From NCBI RefSeq assembly GCF_011758645.1, contig NZ_JAAMOZ010000001.1:1364001-1428000 (forward strand): 64,000 bases of DNA. The letters run 5' to 3'. Positions 54,973-63,200 of the stretch are shown one piece after another. Both the position numbers and the translations under genes were made by a program. The notes beneath the pieces were generated by a model that was given only the letters and a program-made list of their open reading frames with translations, did no database searches and was not told the origin of the DNA. This DNA comes from Brooklawnia cerclae. Its GTDB lineage: Bacteria; Actinomycetota; Actinomycetes; Propionibacteriales; Propionibacteriaceae. Numbering within the stretch: position 1 is the first letter of the stretch; every line of letters starts with the position of its first letter.

Positions 54973-56352
54973 TCAGAGCTTCTTGCCGGGGTTGAGGATG
55001 CCGGCAGGGTCGAGCACATCCTTGATGCCGCGCTGCAGACCCCGCAACCGGGGCCCGAGTTCCGCGTCGACGGCGCTCAGCTTCTCCAGGCCGATGCCGT
55101 GCTCACCGGTCACCGTGCCGCCCAGCTCGTTGGCCAACCTCAGGATGGCTTCGTGGGTCTGGTGGGCAATGCGAGTCTCGCCGGGATCGTTCGGATCGAA
55201 GCAGACCACCGGGTGCAGGTTGCCGTCACCGACATGTCCCGCCGTGCCGATCGGCAGGCCGACTCGCTCGGACAGCTCCGCCAGTCTGACCAACAGTTCG
55301 GCCAGTTTGCCCCGCGGCACCGCGACGTCCTCGTTCAGGCCGTCGCCGCGCAGGTCGTGCATCGCGACGTTGAGCAGGCGACGTGCCCTCAGCAGATCGT
55401 CCACCCGCTCGGGGTCGTCGGCCACGTCGATTCGTACCGCGCCATGATGGCGTGCCACCTCGGCATAGGCCGCGACATCCTCCGCCGCGCCCGTGAGTGA
55501 ATCGGTGAGGACCAGCAGCCAGGCCTTGGCGTCGTCCGGTAGCCCGACGCTGGAGTCGTAGGCGATGATCGCCGCGATGACGGCACCGTCCATGAACTCC
55601 AGGGTGCTGGGACGGTGAGGGCCGACCATGATCTCGTTGGCCGCGTCGAGCGCGGCCTGGTTGGAGCCGAAACTGGCGGTGATGCCCCGGACCGGGCCGG
55701 GTGCAGGCAGCAGGCCGACGGTGATCTCGGTGATGACCCCGAGCGTCCCTTCCGAGCCCACCAGCAGCGAGGTCAGGTCCAGCCCGCCCACCGCCTTCAC
55801 GGTCGGAGGTGAGGTACGCACCACGTCCCCGTCGGCGAGCACCACTTCGAGGGAACGCACAGCGTCACGGGTGACTCCGTACTTGACGCAACGCATGCCG
55901 CCCGCGTTGGTGGCGACATTGCCTCCGAGCGTGGACTCGGAGGCCGACGCGGGGTCGGGCGCGTAGAAAAGGCCGTGCTCGGCGACGGTGGTGGCGAGGT
56001 CCGCGGTGATCACTCCGGGCTGGGCGACGGCCACCAGATCGATCGGATCGATGCGGACGATCCGGTTCATCGCCGTCAGATCCAGCAGGATCGCCCCTTC
56101 CACCGCATCGGCCCCACCCGCCAGGCCGGTCAGCGCACCTTGGGGAACCACTGGAACCCCACGCGCGTGTGCGGTACGCATCACCAGGGACACCTGTTCG
56201 GTGCTGGTCGGACGCACCACGGCGAGCGGGGTTCCGGCTGCGGGTGCGCCCGAGCGATCATGTGAACGTGCGGCCAGAACATCCGGATCTACGACGACTG
56301 CCTGCTCACCAAGGGATTCACGCAACTGCGTCAGCACCACCGCAGGGTACAC
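54973..56352 (-). CDS. FAD-linked oxidase (glycolate oxidase GlcD / D-lactate dehydrogenase type)
   Basis: 459 residues: an N-terminal FAD-binding PCMH domain (VPVVPQGALTGLAGGADAVEG, TLGGNVATNAGGMRCVKYG) and a C-terminal FAD-oxidase domain ending in TVTGEHGIGLEKL and DPAGILNPGKKL. It oxidises glycolate, D-lactate or a related 2-hydroxyacid, passing electrons to the respiratory chain. Start is uncertain: GTG at 56352, or GTG at 56337, which lies 6 nt after TACCCT (56344-56349) and would be leaderless. Confidence 0.88.
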   Translation of the reverse strand: MYPAVVLTQLRESLGEQAVVVDPDVLAARSHDRSGAPAAGTPLAVVRPTSTEQVSLVMRTAHARGVPVVPQGALTGLAGGADAVEGAILLDLTAMNRIVRIDPIDLVAVAQPGVITADLATTVAEHGLFYAPDPASASESTLGGNVATNAGGMRCVKYGVTRDAVRSLEVVLADGDVVRTSPPTVKAVGGLDLTSLLVGSEGTLGVITEITVGLLPAPGPVRGITASFGSNQAALDAANEIMVGPHRPSTLEFMDGAVIAAIIAYDSSVGLPDDAKAWLLVLTDSLTGAAEDVAAYAEVARHHGAVRIDVADDPERVDDLLRARRLLNVAMHDLRGDGLNEDVAVPRGKLAELLVRLAELSERVGLPIGTAGHVGDGNLHPVVCFDPNDPGETRIAHQTHEAILRLANELGGTVTGEHGIGLEKLSAVDAELGPRLRGLQRGIKDVLDPAGILNPGKKL

Positions 56353-56512
56353 CGGACGGTCGGGGCGACCGGGATGTCTCCCAGCCGATGAGAGCGCGCC
56401 GCTACGGTTCTCGGGGGCGGATCCTGTCAGGGACGCGGACGATCCTCACAGGTTCGATGGTTACGGTGTGCCCTCGAAGCTGAGAAGCATCGACAGAAGG
56501 AGAGCCGAGACG

Positions 56513-57298
56513 GTGACAGGAACGAGCGGGTCGGGCAGTAGTCCGGTCGGGAACACGAGCGAACGCGGCGTGGCGAAGGAGGGTGGCCTGCGGGTCTCCG
56601 ACGTCCTCGCAGGCGGGATCGCCTCGGCCGTCGCCGCCGTCGTCGGTGGATCTCTCGGAGCGGTGGGCAGCGTGGCCAGTGCTTTCGTGGTCAGCGTGGT
56701 CGCCGGGATCGTGTTGCCGCTGCTGCGGCGTCCCCTACGAACGGGGGAGGAGAAACTCCACACCCTGGCCGGCAGGGATGCCACGCCGAACGGACGCGAC
56801 ACGAAGCCCTCCGCGGAGGCGCCGGACGAGAAGGTCGGTCAGACCACGGATGCCGCGCCGACCGAGCCTTCGACGCGCCGCAACCGCCGCGTCCGTGTGG
56901 CCGTGATCACCGCGCTGGTCGCTTTCCTCGTGGCTTTCGCCGCGATCTTCGTCGTACAGGCGTTCTCCGGCCGTTCACTGTCGACCGGCACAGGTCAGCT
57001 GCAGGGGCAGGTGGCCGGCGGAGATCGTGCGGGTGGGGCCGCGGGAGCGTCGGCGACCTCCACGGGTCCGGTGAACACGACCCAGCCCTCCGCCTCGTCG
57101 ACGGCATCGACGACGGCATCGGCCGCCTCGACCCGTTCAGGAGCCGCAACGACCAGCACGGCCAGTTCCGACGGCGAGACCGTCGGCGCGGGCTCCGAGA
57201 CCACCGGCTCGCAGACCACGTCCGATCAGACACGAGCCGCCTCGCAACAGGCCCAGACGCAGAGCGAGACAGCCTCGGCGACGGGTGGCGCCGGGTAG
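56513..57298 (+). CDS. Two-helix membrane protein with Ser/Thr/Ala-rich extracytoplasmic tail
   Basis: 261 residues, no recognised family. A hydrophobic, Gly/Ala-rich region covers residues 30-65; a basic/acidic cytoplasmic linker follows; a second helix is at about 127-150 (VAVITALVAFLVAFAAIFVVQAF); and the C-terminal 105 residues are almost entirely Ser, Thr, Ala, Gly and Gln, as in many actinobacterial surface stalks that may be glycosylated. The GTG at 56513 has AAGGAG upstream. Role unknown. Confidence 0.7.
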   Translation: MTGTSGSGSSPVGNTSERGVAKEGGLRVSDVLAGGIASAVAAVVGGSLGAVGSVASAFVVSVVAGIVLPLLRRPLRTGEEKLHTLAGRDATPNGRDTKPSAEAPDEKVGQTTDAAPTEPSTRRNRRVRVAVITALVAFLVAFAAIFVVQAFSGRSLSTGTGQLQGQVAGGDRAGGAAGASATSTGPVNTTQPSASSTASTTASAASTRSGAATTSTASSDGETVGAGSETTGSQTTSDQTRAASQQAQTQSETASATGGAG

Positions 57299-57300
57299 AG

Positions 57301-57339
57301 GGTGCGCGTCCGATGATCGCCTCGTCGCCGGACGGCACC
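57301..57339 (+). terminator. Terminator-like hairpin after the Ser/Thr-rich membrane protein gene
   Basis: GGTGC plus GTCCG pair with CGGAC plus GCACC, giving ten pairs around a small internal loop. It starts 3 bp after the stop codon. Confidence 0.4.
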
Positions 57340-57383
57340 CCGATTGCAGTGCCCCCGAGGTGGGCGTAGCATCCTCCAAGTAA

Positions 57384-57398
57384 TGGTATTCGTTATCA
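57384..57398 (+). promoter_or_regulatory. Fur/Zur-like box before the zinc/manganese importer operon
   Basis: TGGTATTCGTTATCA has imperfect arms (TGGTA and TATCA, four of five matching) with AT-rich flanks, and resembles Zur/Fur boxes. It lies 21 bp upstream of the ATG of a metal-binding lipoprotein gene, so repression by metal is likely. Confidence 0.5.
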
Positions 57399-57418
57399 AT
57401 TTTGGAGATGCGTAGAAC

Positions 57419-58369
57419 ATGACCACGTCTCGCGGAGGAATCCGGACCATCACGGCAGTCGCGTTGCTGGCGCTGCTGGCAGGCTGCGGATCGGGTGGCT
57501 CGAGCGGGACGGAGGGCTCGTCGGCCGGAACCGCGAGCGGCTCCGGGGGCTCGGTGGCGGTCGTCGCGTCCACCAATGTGTGGGGCGACATCGTCGAACA
57601 GGTCGCGGGCGACCTGACCGACGGTACCGTGACGATCACCTCGATCATCAGCAATCCGGACGCGGACCCGCACTCATACGAGGCGAACGCTCAGAACCAA
57701 CTCGCTCTGGCCAACGCGGACGTCGTGATCGAGAACGGCGGCGGGTACGACGACTTCGTCGACACGATGCTCGAAGCGGCCGACAACCCGGATGCCACCG
57801 TGCTCAACGCGGTGGACATCTCGGGCAAGCAGGCCTCGGGCGACGAGGAACTGAACGAGCACGTCTGGTACGACTTCCCGACGGTGCAGAAGGTCGCCGA
57901 TCAGGTGGCCGATGCCCTCGCGGCAGTCGACCCCGCCGACGCAGACACCTACCGGGACAACGCGGATGCGTTCATCGACAAGCTGGCGGATCTGGAACAG
58001 ACCGAGTCCGCCATCAAGACCGATCACGCCGGTGCCGGGGTGGCGATCACCGAGCCGGTGCCGCTCTACATGCTGGAGGCCTGCGGCCTGGAGAACAAGA
58101 CGCCCGAGGAGTTCAGCGAGGCGATCGAGGAAGGCACCGACGTGTCCGCGGCGGTGCTGAAGGAGACCGAGGACTTGTTCACCACCGGTCAGGTCTCGCT
58201 GCTGGCCTACAACGAGCAGACCGCCGGGCCGGAGACGGAGACGGTGCTCGAGGCCGCCGAAGCCAGCGCGGTCGCGGTCGTCCCGGTGACCGAGACCCTG
58301 CCCGACGGCAAGGACTACATCGAATGGATGCAGTCGAACCTGGACGCGATCCAGGCCGCTCTCAAGTGA
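57419..58369 (+). CDS. znuA: Zinc/manganese ABC transporter substrate-binding lipoprotein (ZnuA-like)
   Basis: 316 residues. Lipobox LAGC (Cys22-23 region) after the signal, then the cluster A-1 fold: VVASTNVWGDIVEQVAGD, metal-ligand His in NPDADPHSYEAN, His in NEHVWYDFPT, and a third site near EPVPLYMLEA. The His-rich loop typical of many ZnuA proteins is absent, so zinc versus manganese cannot be fixed by eye; the Zur-like box upstream favours zinc. Confidence 0.85.
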   Translation: MTTSRGGIRTITAVALLALLAGCGSGGSSGTEGSSAGTASGSGGSVAVVASTNVWGDIVEQVAGDLTDGTVTITSIISNPDADPHSYEANAQNQLALANADVVIENGGGYDDFVDTMLEAADNPDATVLNAVDISGKQASGDEELNEHVWYDFPTVQKVADQVADALAAVDPADADTYRDNADAFIDKLADLEQTESAIKTDHAGAGVAITEPVPLYMLEACGLENKTPEEFSEAIEEGTDVSAAVLKETEDLFTTGQVSLLAYNEQTAGPETETVLEAAEASAVAVVPVTETLPDGKDYIEWMQSNLDAIQAALK

Positions 58370-59244
58370 CCGGTGACACTGCGCAAGCTGTCACCAGGAC
58401 GAGGGCACCCCGGGGGGCGGACGACGGCACTGCCGCGCCCGTCCTCCGGATTCGCGACGCCGCGCTCAGCTACGGTGCGCGCCGGCTGTGGTCGGGGCTG
58501 TCCCTCGACCTCGAGCCGGGCGAGTTCCTGACCGTGCTGGGCGCCAACGGCACGGGCAAGACCACCCTGCTGCGCGCTGTCCTCGGCCTGCAGCCGCTCT
58601 CGGAGGGGACCGTGTCGGTGGACGGCCGTCCGGCTCGTCGCGGGAGCCCCGCGCTCGGCTATGTGCCCCAGCAGCGTCCCCTTGAAGCCAGGACGCCGCT
58701 GCGCGCCGGCGACATCGTCCGGCAGGGACTCGATGGGCATCGGCTCGGGCCCTGGCTACCCAGCAGGTCGTTGCGACGGCGAGTCGAACAGGCCCTGGAC
58801 GAGGTCGGCGCCCTCGAATACGCCGACATGCCGGTGGGCCTGCTCTCCGGCGGCGAGCAGCAGCGGGTGCGCATCGCGCAAGCCCTCGTGTCGGATCCGG
58901 TGCTGTTGCTGTGCGACGAGTTGTTGCTCTCGCTCGATCTGAACAGCCAGAGGACCATCACCTGGCTGATCGATCAGCGGCGACGTGAGCGCGGCACCGC
59001 GGTCATGTTCGTCACTCACGACATCAATCCGGTGCTGCCGTACACCGATCGGGTGCTCTACCTCGCCGGGGGGAGATTCCGCATCGGGACTCCTGACGAC
59101 GTGCTCACCTCGGCGACGCTCAGCGAGCTCTACGACGCGCCCGTCGAGGTGATCCGGTCGGGCGGGCGCATCCTCGTCGCCGGCGTGCCCGAGGGTGAGG
59201 ACGCGTCCCACGCCGGTCGTCCGACGACGAGCGAGGAGGAATGA
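58366..59244 (+). CDS. znuC: Zinc/manganese ABC transporter ATP-binding protein (ZnuC-like)
   Basis: 292 residues with Walker A GANGTGKTT, Q-loop YVPQQRPL, signature LSGGEQQR, a Walker B in which the usual DEP is replaced by LLLCDELLLSLD, and an H-loop in VTHDINPV. The GTG at 58366 overlaps the previous stop; the stop overlaps the permease start (ATGA). Confidence 0.88.
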   Translation: MTGDTAQAVTRTRAPRGADDGTAAPVLRIRDAALSYGARRLWSGLSLDLEPGEFLTVLGANGTGKTTLLRAVLGLQPLSEGTVSVDGRPARRGSPALGYVPQQRPLEARTPLRAGDIVRQGLDGHRLGPWLPSRSLRRRVEQALDEVGALEYADMPVGLLSGGEQQRVRIAQALVSDPVLLLCDELLLSLDLNSQRTITWLIDQRRRERGTAVMFVTHDINPVLPYTDRVLYLAGGRFRIGTPDDVLTSATLSELYDAPVEVIRSGGRILVAGVPEGEDASHAGRPTTSEEE

Positions 59245-60149
59245 CGATGCCGCTGATGGATCTCGGACTGTGGAGCGAGATCTTCAACTTCGACAACTAC
59301 GGGCAACTGCTCCAACTGGTGCACAACTCGCTCATCGCGGGTGCGGTGTTGGGCCTGGTGGGTGGCCTCATCAGCACCCTGGTCATGATGCGTGACCTCC
59401 CGTTCGCGGTGCACGGCATCTCGGAGCTGTCGTTCGCTGGTGCTTCCGCGGCTCTGCTCCTCGGGGTGAACGTCGTGGCCGGGTCGCTGGCGGGTTCGCT
59501 CCTCGCCGCGGTGGTGATCGGGGCGCTCGGGGCCAAGGCTCGGGACCGCAATTCGATCATCGGGGTGCTCATGCCGTTCGGGCTGGGGCTCGGAGTGCTC
59601 TTCCTCTCCCTCTACAAGGGGCGTTCGGCGAACAAGTTCGGGTTGCTCACCGGGCAGATCGTCGCCATCGACGATCCTCAACTCGGTTGGCTCATCGCCA
59701 CCGCGGCCGTCGTGATGATCGGGCTTCTCATCGTGTGGCGTCCTCTCGTGTTCGCCAGCACCGATCCGCAGACGGCGTCGGCCCGCGGGGTTCCCGTGGA
59801 CATGCTGTCGACGCTGTTCATGCTGCTGCTCGGGCTGGCGGTGGCCATCTCGGTGCAGATCATCGGGGCACTGCTCGTGCTGAGCGTGATCTGCACCCCC
59901 GCCGCAGCCGCCATGCGCGTCACGGCGTCGCCGGTCAAGGTTCCCCTGCTGAGCATGGCCTTCGGCGTCGTCTCGGTAGTGGGAGGGACCCTGCTCGCGC
60001 TGGGCGGCAGCATCCCGATCAGCCCCTACGTGACGACGATCTCGTTCGCGATCTATGTGGTCTGCAGGGTCGTCGGGGCTTGGCGGATGCGTCATGGCTG
60101 GGCGGTGCGAGGGACGACGGAGAGCCGGAGCCTCGTGTCGGCTCACTGA
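59241..60149 (+). CDS. znuB: Zinc/manganese ABC transporter permease (ZnuB-like)
   Basis: 302 residues, about nine hydrophobic segments, with the ABC-3 family sequences DLPFAVHGISELSFAGASAALLLG and ASTDPQTASARGVPVDML, and VQIIGALLVLSVICTPAAAA. It forms the channel of the ZnuABC-type importer. Confidence 0.9.
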   Translation: MTMPLMDLGLWSEIFNFDNYGQLLQLVHNSLIAGAVLGLVGGLISTLVMMRDLPFAVHGISELSFAGASAALLLGVNVVAGSLAGSLLAAVVIGALGAKARDRNSIIGVLMPFGLGLGVLFLSLYKGRSANKFGLLTGQIVAIDDPQLGWLIATAAVVMIGLLIVWRPLVFASTDPQTASARGVPVDMLSTLFMLLLGLAVAISVQIIGALLVLSVICTPAAAAMRVTASPVKVPLLSMAFGVVSVVGGTLLALGGSIPISPYVTTISFAIYVVCRVVGAWRMRHGWAVRGTTESRSLVSAH

Positions 60150-60171
60150 CGTCCGGACCTCGCCCGCGTCC

Positions 60172-60177
60172 TACACT
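60172..60177 (+). promoter_or_regulatory. -10 element for leaderless DUF4186 gene
   Basis: TACACT ends 8 nt before the ATG at 60186; no Shine-Dalgarno. Confidence 0.4.
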
Positions 60178-60185
60178 GGGGGCTC

Positions 60186-60704
60186 ATGACGGATCCGGGG
60201 CCGGTGGAGCGTTTGCGGACCGAACAGCTCGGGCGCGTCCTCGATCGCCTGGCGACCTCGTCCTTCCGGTCCCGCTTCCACCTGACGTCACGTGATCGCG
60301 ACTATGCCCGCGCGCGGGGCCGGGAGGTCATCGCCCAGCACGCTGCCGAGCTTCTCAAGGGACGGGTCGGCGCGGCGGAGCCTGCCAACGACGGCAAGCA
60401 GACCCCCTACCGCGGCCATCCCGTGTTCATCGCGCAGCACGCCACCGCGACCTGTTGCCGGGGCTGTATCGCCCGGTGGCACCACATACCCGCCGGAACC
60501 GCACTCACAGAGGACCAGCTTCGCCGTCTCGTGGATGTCGTGATGGCATGGATCGAACGCGAGCTCGTCGCGGACCCAGGGCGACCGGCGGCCAACCGGA
60601 CGCGTCGGGCCGGCGCAGACGGGCAGACCTCGCAGCGTGAGCCACCACCCGATGATCCGGCCCTCAGGCAGACCCACTCGGCGACGAAGCCGAAGCCGTC
60701 CTGA
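60186..60704 (+). CDS. DUF4186 family protein
   Basis: 172 residues. The DUF4186 core is clear: EPANDGKQTPYRGHPVFIAQHATATCCRGCIARWH, including the Cys-Cys-x-x-Cys and His residues that may bind metal, and LVDVVMAWIERELV. The C-terminal 40 residues are low-complexity and charged. Function unknown. Its stop abuts the stop of the next, convergent gene. Confidence 0.85.
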   Translation: MTDPGPVERLRTEQLGRVLDRLATSSFRSRFHLTSRDRDYARARGREVIAQHAAELLKGRVGAAEPANDGKQTPYRGHPVFIAQHATATCCRGCIARWHHIPAGTALTEDQLRRLVDVVMAWIERELVADPGRPAANRTRRAGADGQTSQREPPPDDPALRQTHSATKPKPS

Positions 60705-61100
60705 CTAACTGGCGTGCACCCCGTCCCGGGCGGCGGTGAAGACTCCCACGACAGGGATGCCGAGGCGTGCGAAACCCGCCGCTGCGTTGTGCAACCAGGC
60801 TCGATGACGGGCGGGCTGGCCGATGCCCGGGTGAGACGTGGCGAGCAACAGCCCACTGCAGAACTCGTCGGGCATGTGGGCCCACATGTCGAAGAGCGGT
60901 TGGGGATCCTCACCCCAAGGCATGTCCGCGACGAGCATCGGGGTGGGCAGCGGAACTCGCTGTGGGGTGCAGGGCAGCAGCAACAGGGAGTTGCATGCCC
61001 GATCACGTTCACCGACCACGAGGTCGACGATGTTGGCGCAGTGGGTCGGGTCGTCGAGCGGGAGATCGCTCCAGTTCGGAGGTAAGTCTTGAAAACTCAT
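60705..61100 (-). CDS. Hypothetical actinobacterial protein
   Basis: 131 residues, no family name recognised. Start MSFQDLPPNWSDLPL, then ANIVDLVVGERDRACNSLLLLPC, and AGFARLGIPVVGVFTAARDG near the end. The open frame extends upstream but the compact protein begins at the ATG at 61100. No membrane segment or signal peptide. Confidence 0.62.
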   Translation of the reverse strand: MSFQDLPPNWSDLPLDDPTHCANIVDLVVGERDRACNSLLLLPCTPQRVPLPTPMLVADMPWGEDPQPLFDMWAHMPDEFCSGLLLATSHPGIGQPARHRAWLHNAAAGFARLGIPVVGVFTAARDGVHAS

Positions 61101-61295
61101 GTGGTCAGCCTGCCAACGCGGACAGCCCTTCCCGGGGTTATCCACGAGGCCAGAATCGGGCGCATCAGCGCATGTGGAAAACTCGTTCGCCGGCTCGTCT
61201 CGTGGTATGCGCGAGGGCCGCACGGGTGCCTTTGCAGCGACAGATCAGGCTCGGTCGGCCGGCACATCAACGTCGATGTTGGCAAGGTAGACGAC

Positions 61296-61724
61296 ATGGA
61301 CAACGAACAGACGCTGCCTGGGGCCGTCGATCCCGGGCCCTTCTACCACGGCACGAAGGCGGTCCTGAAGCCGGGAGACCTGCTGGAGCCCGGCCGCGAG
61401 TCGAACTTCGGCGAGAGAGCGCAGGCGAACTTCGTCTACCTGACCGCGACTCTGGACGCGGCCACCTGGGGAGCGGAGCTCGCGGTGGGTGAAGGACGCG
61501 GGCGGATCTACCGCGTGGAACCCACCGGCCCCATCGAGGACGACCCGAACCTGACGAACACGAGATTCCCGGGCAATCCGACGAGGTCGTACCGTACCCG
61601 GGAGCCCCTGCGCGTGGTGGACGAGGTACTGGACTGGGAGGGACACTCACCCGAGGTGCTCCGCGGAATGCTGGAACACCTTGAAGAACTGAGGCGGCAG
61701 GGCATCGAGGCGATCAACGACTGA
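61296..61724 (+). CDS. arr: Rifamycin ADP-ribosyltransferase Arr
   Basis: 142 residues, the usual Arr length. It shows the NAD- and rifamycin-binding sequence FYHGTKAVLKPGDLLEPGRESNF, VYLTATLDAATWGAEL, VEPTGPIEDDPN and FPGNPTRSYRTREPL, all hallmarks of Arr. The enzyme transfers ADP-ribose from NAD to the C23 hydroxyl of rifamycins and gives resistance. The gene stands alone with no mobile element, so resistance is probably intrinsic, as in mycobacteria. The ATG at 61296 fits the family N-terminus. Confidence 0.92.
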   Translation: MDNEQTLPGAVDPGPFYHGTKAVLKPGDLLEPGRESNFGERAQANFVYLTATLDAATWGAELAVGEGRGRIYRVEPTGPIEDDPNLTNTRFPGNPTRSYRTREPLRVVDEVLDWEGHSPEVLRGMLEHLEELRRQGIEAIND

Positions 61725-61736
61725 GGAACTCGTCCC

Positions 61737-62516
61737 TCACAGCATCTCGTACAGCTCGGCCACGGACTCCACCACCAGGCTCGGACGGTAGGGGAACCGG
61801 TCGAGATCCTTGCGTCCGGTGATCCCGGTGAGCACGAGAACCGTGAACAGTCCGGCCTCCATGCCCGCCACGATGTCGGTGTCCATGCGGTCACCGATCA
61901 TGGCGGTTGTCTCGCTGTGAGCCTCAATGCGATTCATGGCGCTGCGGAACATCATCGGGTTGGGCTTGCCGACGACGTAGGGCGTGCGGTTGGTGGCCGC
62001 GGTGATCAGCGCCGCCACGGCTCCGGTGGCGGGCAGGACTCCGCCCATTCCCGGGCCCGAGGTATCGGGGTTCGTGGCGATGAAACGCGCCCCGCCGATG
62101 ATGTGGTTGATCGCCTGGGTGATGGCCTCGAAGGAGTAGGTACGGGTCTCCCCGATCACCACGTAGTCGGGGTCGCTGTCGACCATGATGAATCCCGCAT
62201 CGTGCAGAGCAGTGGTCAGACCGGCCTCACCGACCACGAAGACCTTGGCGCCGGGATGCTGGTCGGCGAGGAAATCGGCGGTGGCGAGCGCGGACGTCCA
62301 CAGGTTCTCCTCCGGCACGATCAGACCTGCCTGATCGAGGCGGGCACTGAGGTCGCGGGCGGTGAAGCTGGAGTCGTTGGTGAGCACCAGAAAACGGCGC
62401 GAGGTGTCCACCCAGCGATTGATCAGGTCGGACGCACCGGGGACGGGGGTCTCGCCGTGCACCAGGACCCCATCTTTGTCGGTGAGCCAGCATTCGATGT
62501 CTCGGGGAGTCCTCAT
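61737..62516 (-). CDS. HAD-superfamily IIA phosphatase (NagD-like)
   Basis: 259 residues: motif I CWLTDKDGVLVHGE, where the first catalytic Asp of the usual DxDG stands in TDKDG; motif II VLTNDSS; motif III Lys in VVGKPNP; and motif IV IGDRMDTDI. The C2a cap lies between motifs II and III. Substrates of this class include nucleotides and phosphoglycolate. Leaderless start with TAGGTT 7 nt before the ATG. Confidence 0.88.
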   Translation of the reverse strand: MRTPRDIECWLTDKDGVLVHGETPVPGASDLINRWVDTSRRFLVLTNDSSFTARDLSARLDQAGLIVPEENLWTSALATADFLADQHPGAKVFVVGEAGLTTALHDAGFIMVDSDPDYVVIGETRTYSFEAITQAINHIIGGARFIATNPDTSGPGMGGVLPATGAVAALITAATNRTPYVVGKPNPMMFRSAMNRIEAHSETTAMIGDRMDTDIVAGMEAGLFTVLVLTGITGRKDLDRFPYRPSLVVESVAELYEML

Positions 62517-62523
62517 GACCTCA

Positions 62524-62529
62524 AACCTA
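62524..62529 (-). promoter_or_regulatory. -10 element for leaderless HAD phosphatase gene
   Basis: On the minus strand TAGGTT ends 7 nt before the ATG at 62516. Confidence 0.5.
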
Positions 62530-62615
62530 GAGGATGACAGGCGACGGCGCGTCCCCGACCCGTCCATCGGAGTAGGTGGGGTGCCATAGAATGGCGGACG
62601 ACCACAGGAGGCAGG

Positions 62616-63113
62616 GTGAGGCGATCGCGGCTGCACGGCGTAGGAGGATCCGTCCTCCTCGCGCTGGCTGGGCTGCTCTGGCTCGGTTCCCCCTTGTCGA
62701 GAAGCGTCCTGACGGGGTCCGTGCGAGCCTGCATCACCGAGTCCTCGGGCACCGCCTGGCTGGGGATCCATTTGCGGGTGCTCGCCGAAAGCTCCGCCTG
62801 CCCTCAGGGGAGCTACGCCCCGGGCCCGCATTTCATCGAGGCCGCGCATGTCTCGATCGCGCTCTCGGGATCCACTCTCGTTGCCGCTGTGGTCCTGCTG
62901 CTCTGGGCACTCGGTCTGGGCTTGTGGGTACGCCGGGCGTTGGAGACCGTGCGCGTGTGGGTCACCCGCCGCCTGGGCCTGACCGGATCTCCGGTACTGC
63001 CGATCACTCTTTCGCCGCGTGCACCGATGGAGGCCGTCGTCGCCGATCTCCGTGGTGCCGTCCTGGCGCATCTGCAACATCGTCGGGGTCCGCCGGCGCT
63101 GGTACCGGCCTGA
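62616..63113 (+). CDS. Two-helix membrane protein of unknown function
   Basis: 165 residues. Hydrophobic segments at about 10-30 and 82-105 with a small extracytoplasmic loop between them containing two cysteines (RACITESSG, SSACPQGSY) that could form a disulfide. The C-terminal 55 residues are basic and cytoplasmic. The GTG has AGGAGG upstream. It lies ahead of a DsbA-like gene, which may act on such cysteines; no family recognised. Confidence 0.65.
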   Translation: MRRSRLHGVGGSVLLALAGLLWLGSPLSRSVLTGSVRACITESSGTAWLGIHLRVLAESSACPQGSYAPGPHFIEAAHVSIALSGSTLVAAVVLLLWALGLGLWVRRALETVRVWVTRRLGLTGSPVLPITLSPRAPMEAVVADLRGAVLAHLQHRRGPPALVPA

Positions 63114-63200
63114 CGATTCCCCATCCCGCTCATCGATCGTGAGCGTTCGTCGGGCTTGTCCTCGTCCGCCCAACCCCGACCTCGAAAGCGAATCAGAACG

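Noticed and set aside
61135-61190. DnaA-box-like sequences (TTATCCACG, TTTTCCACA on the minus strand)
   Set aside because: Only two imperfect sites, no cluster or AT-rich unwinding region and no replication genes; not an origin.
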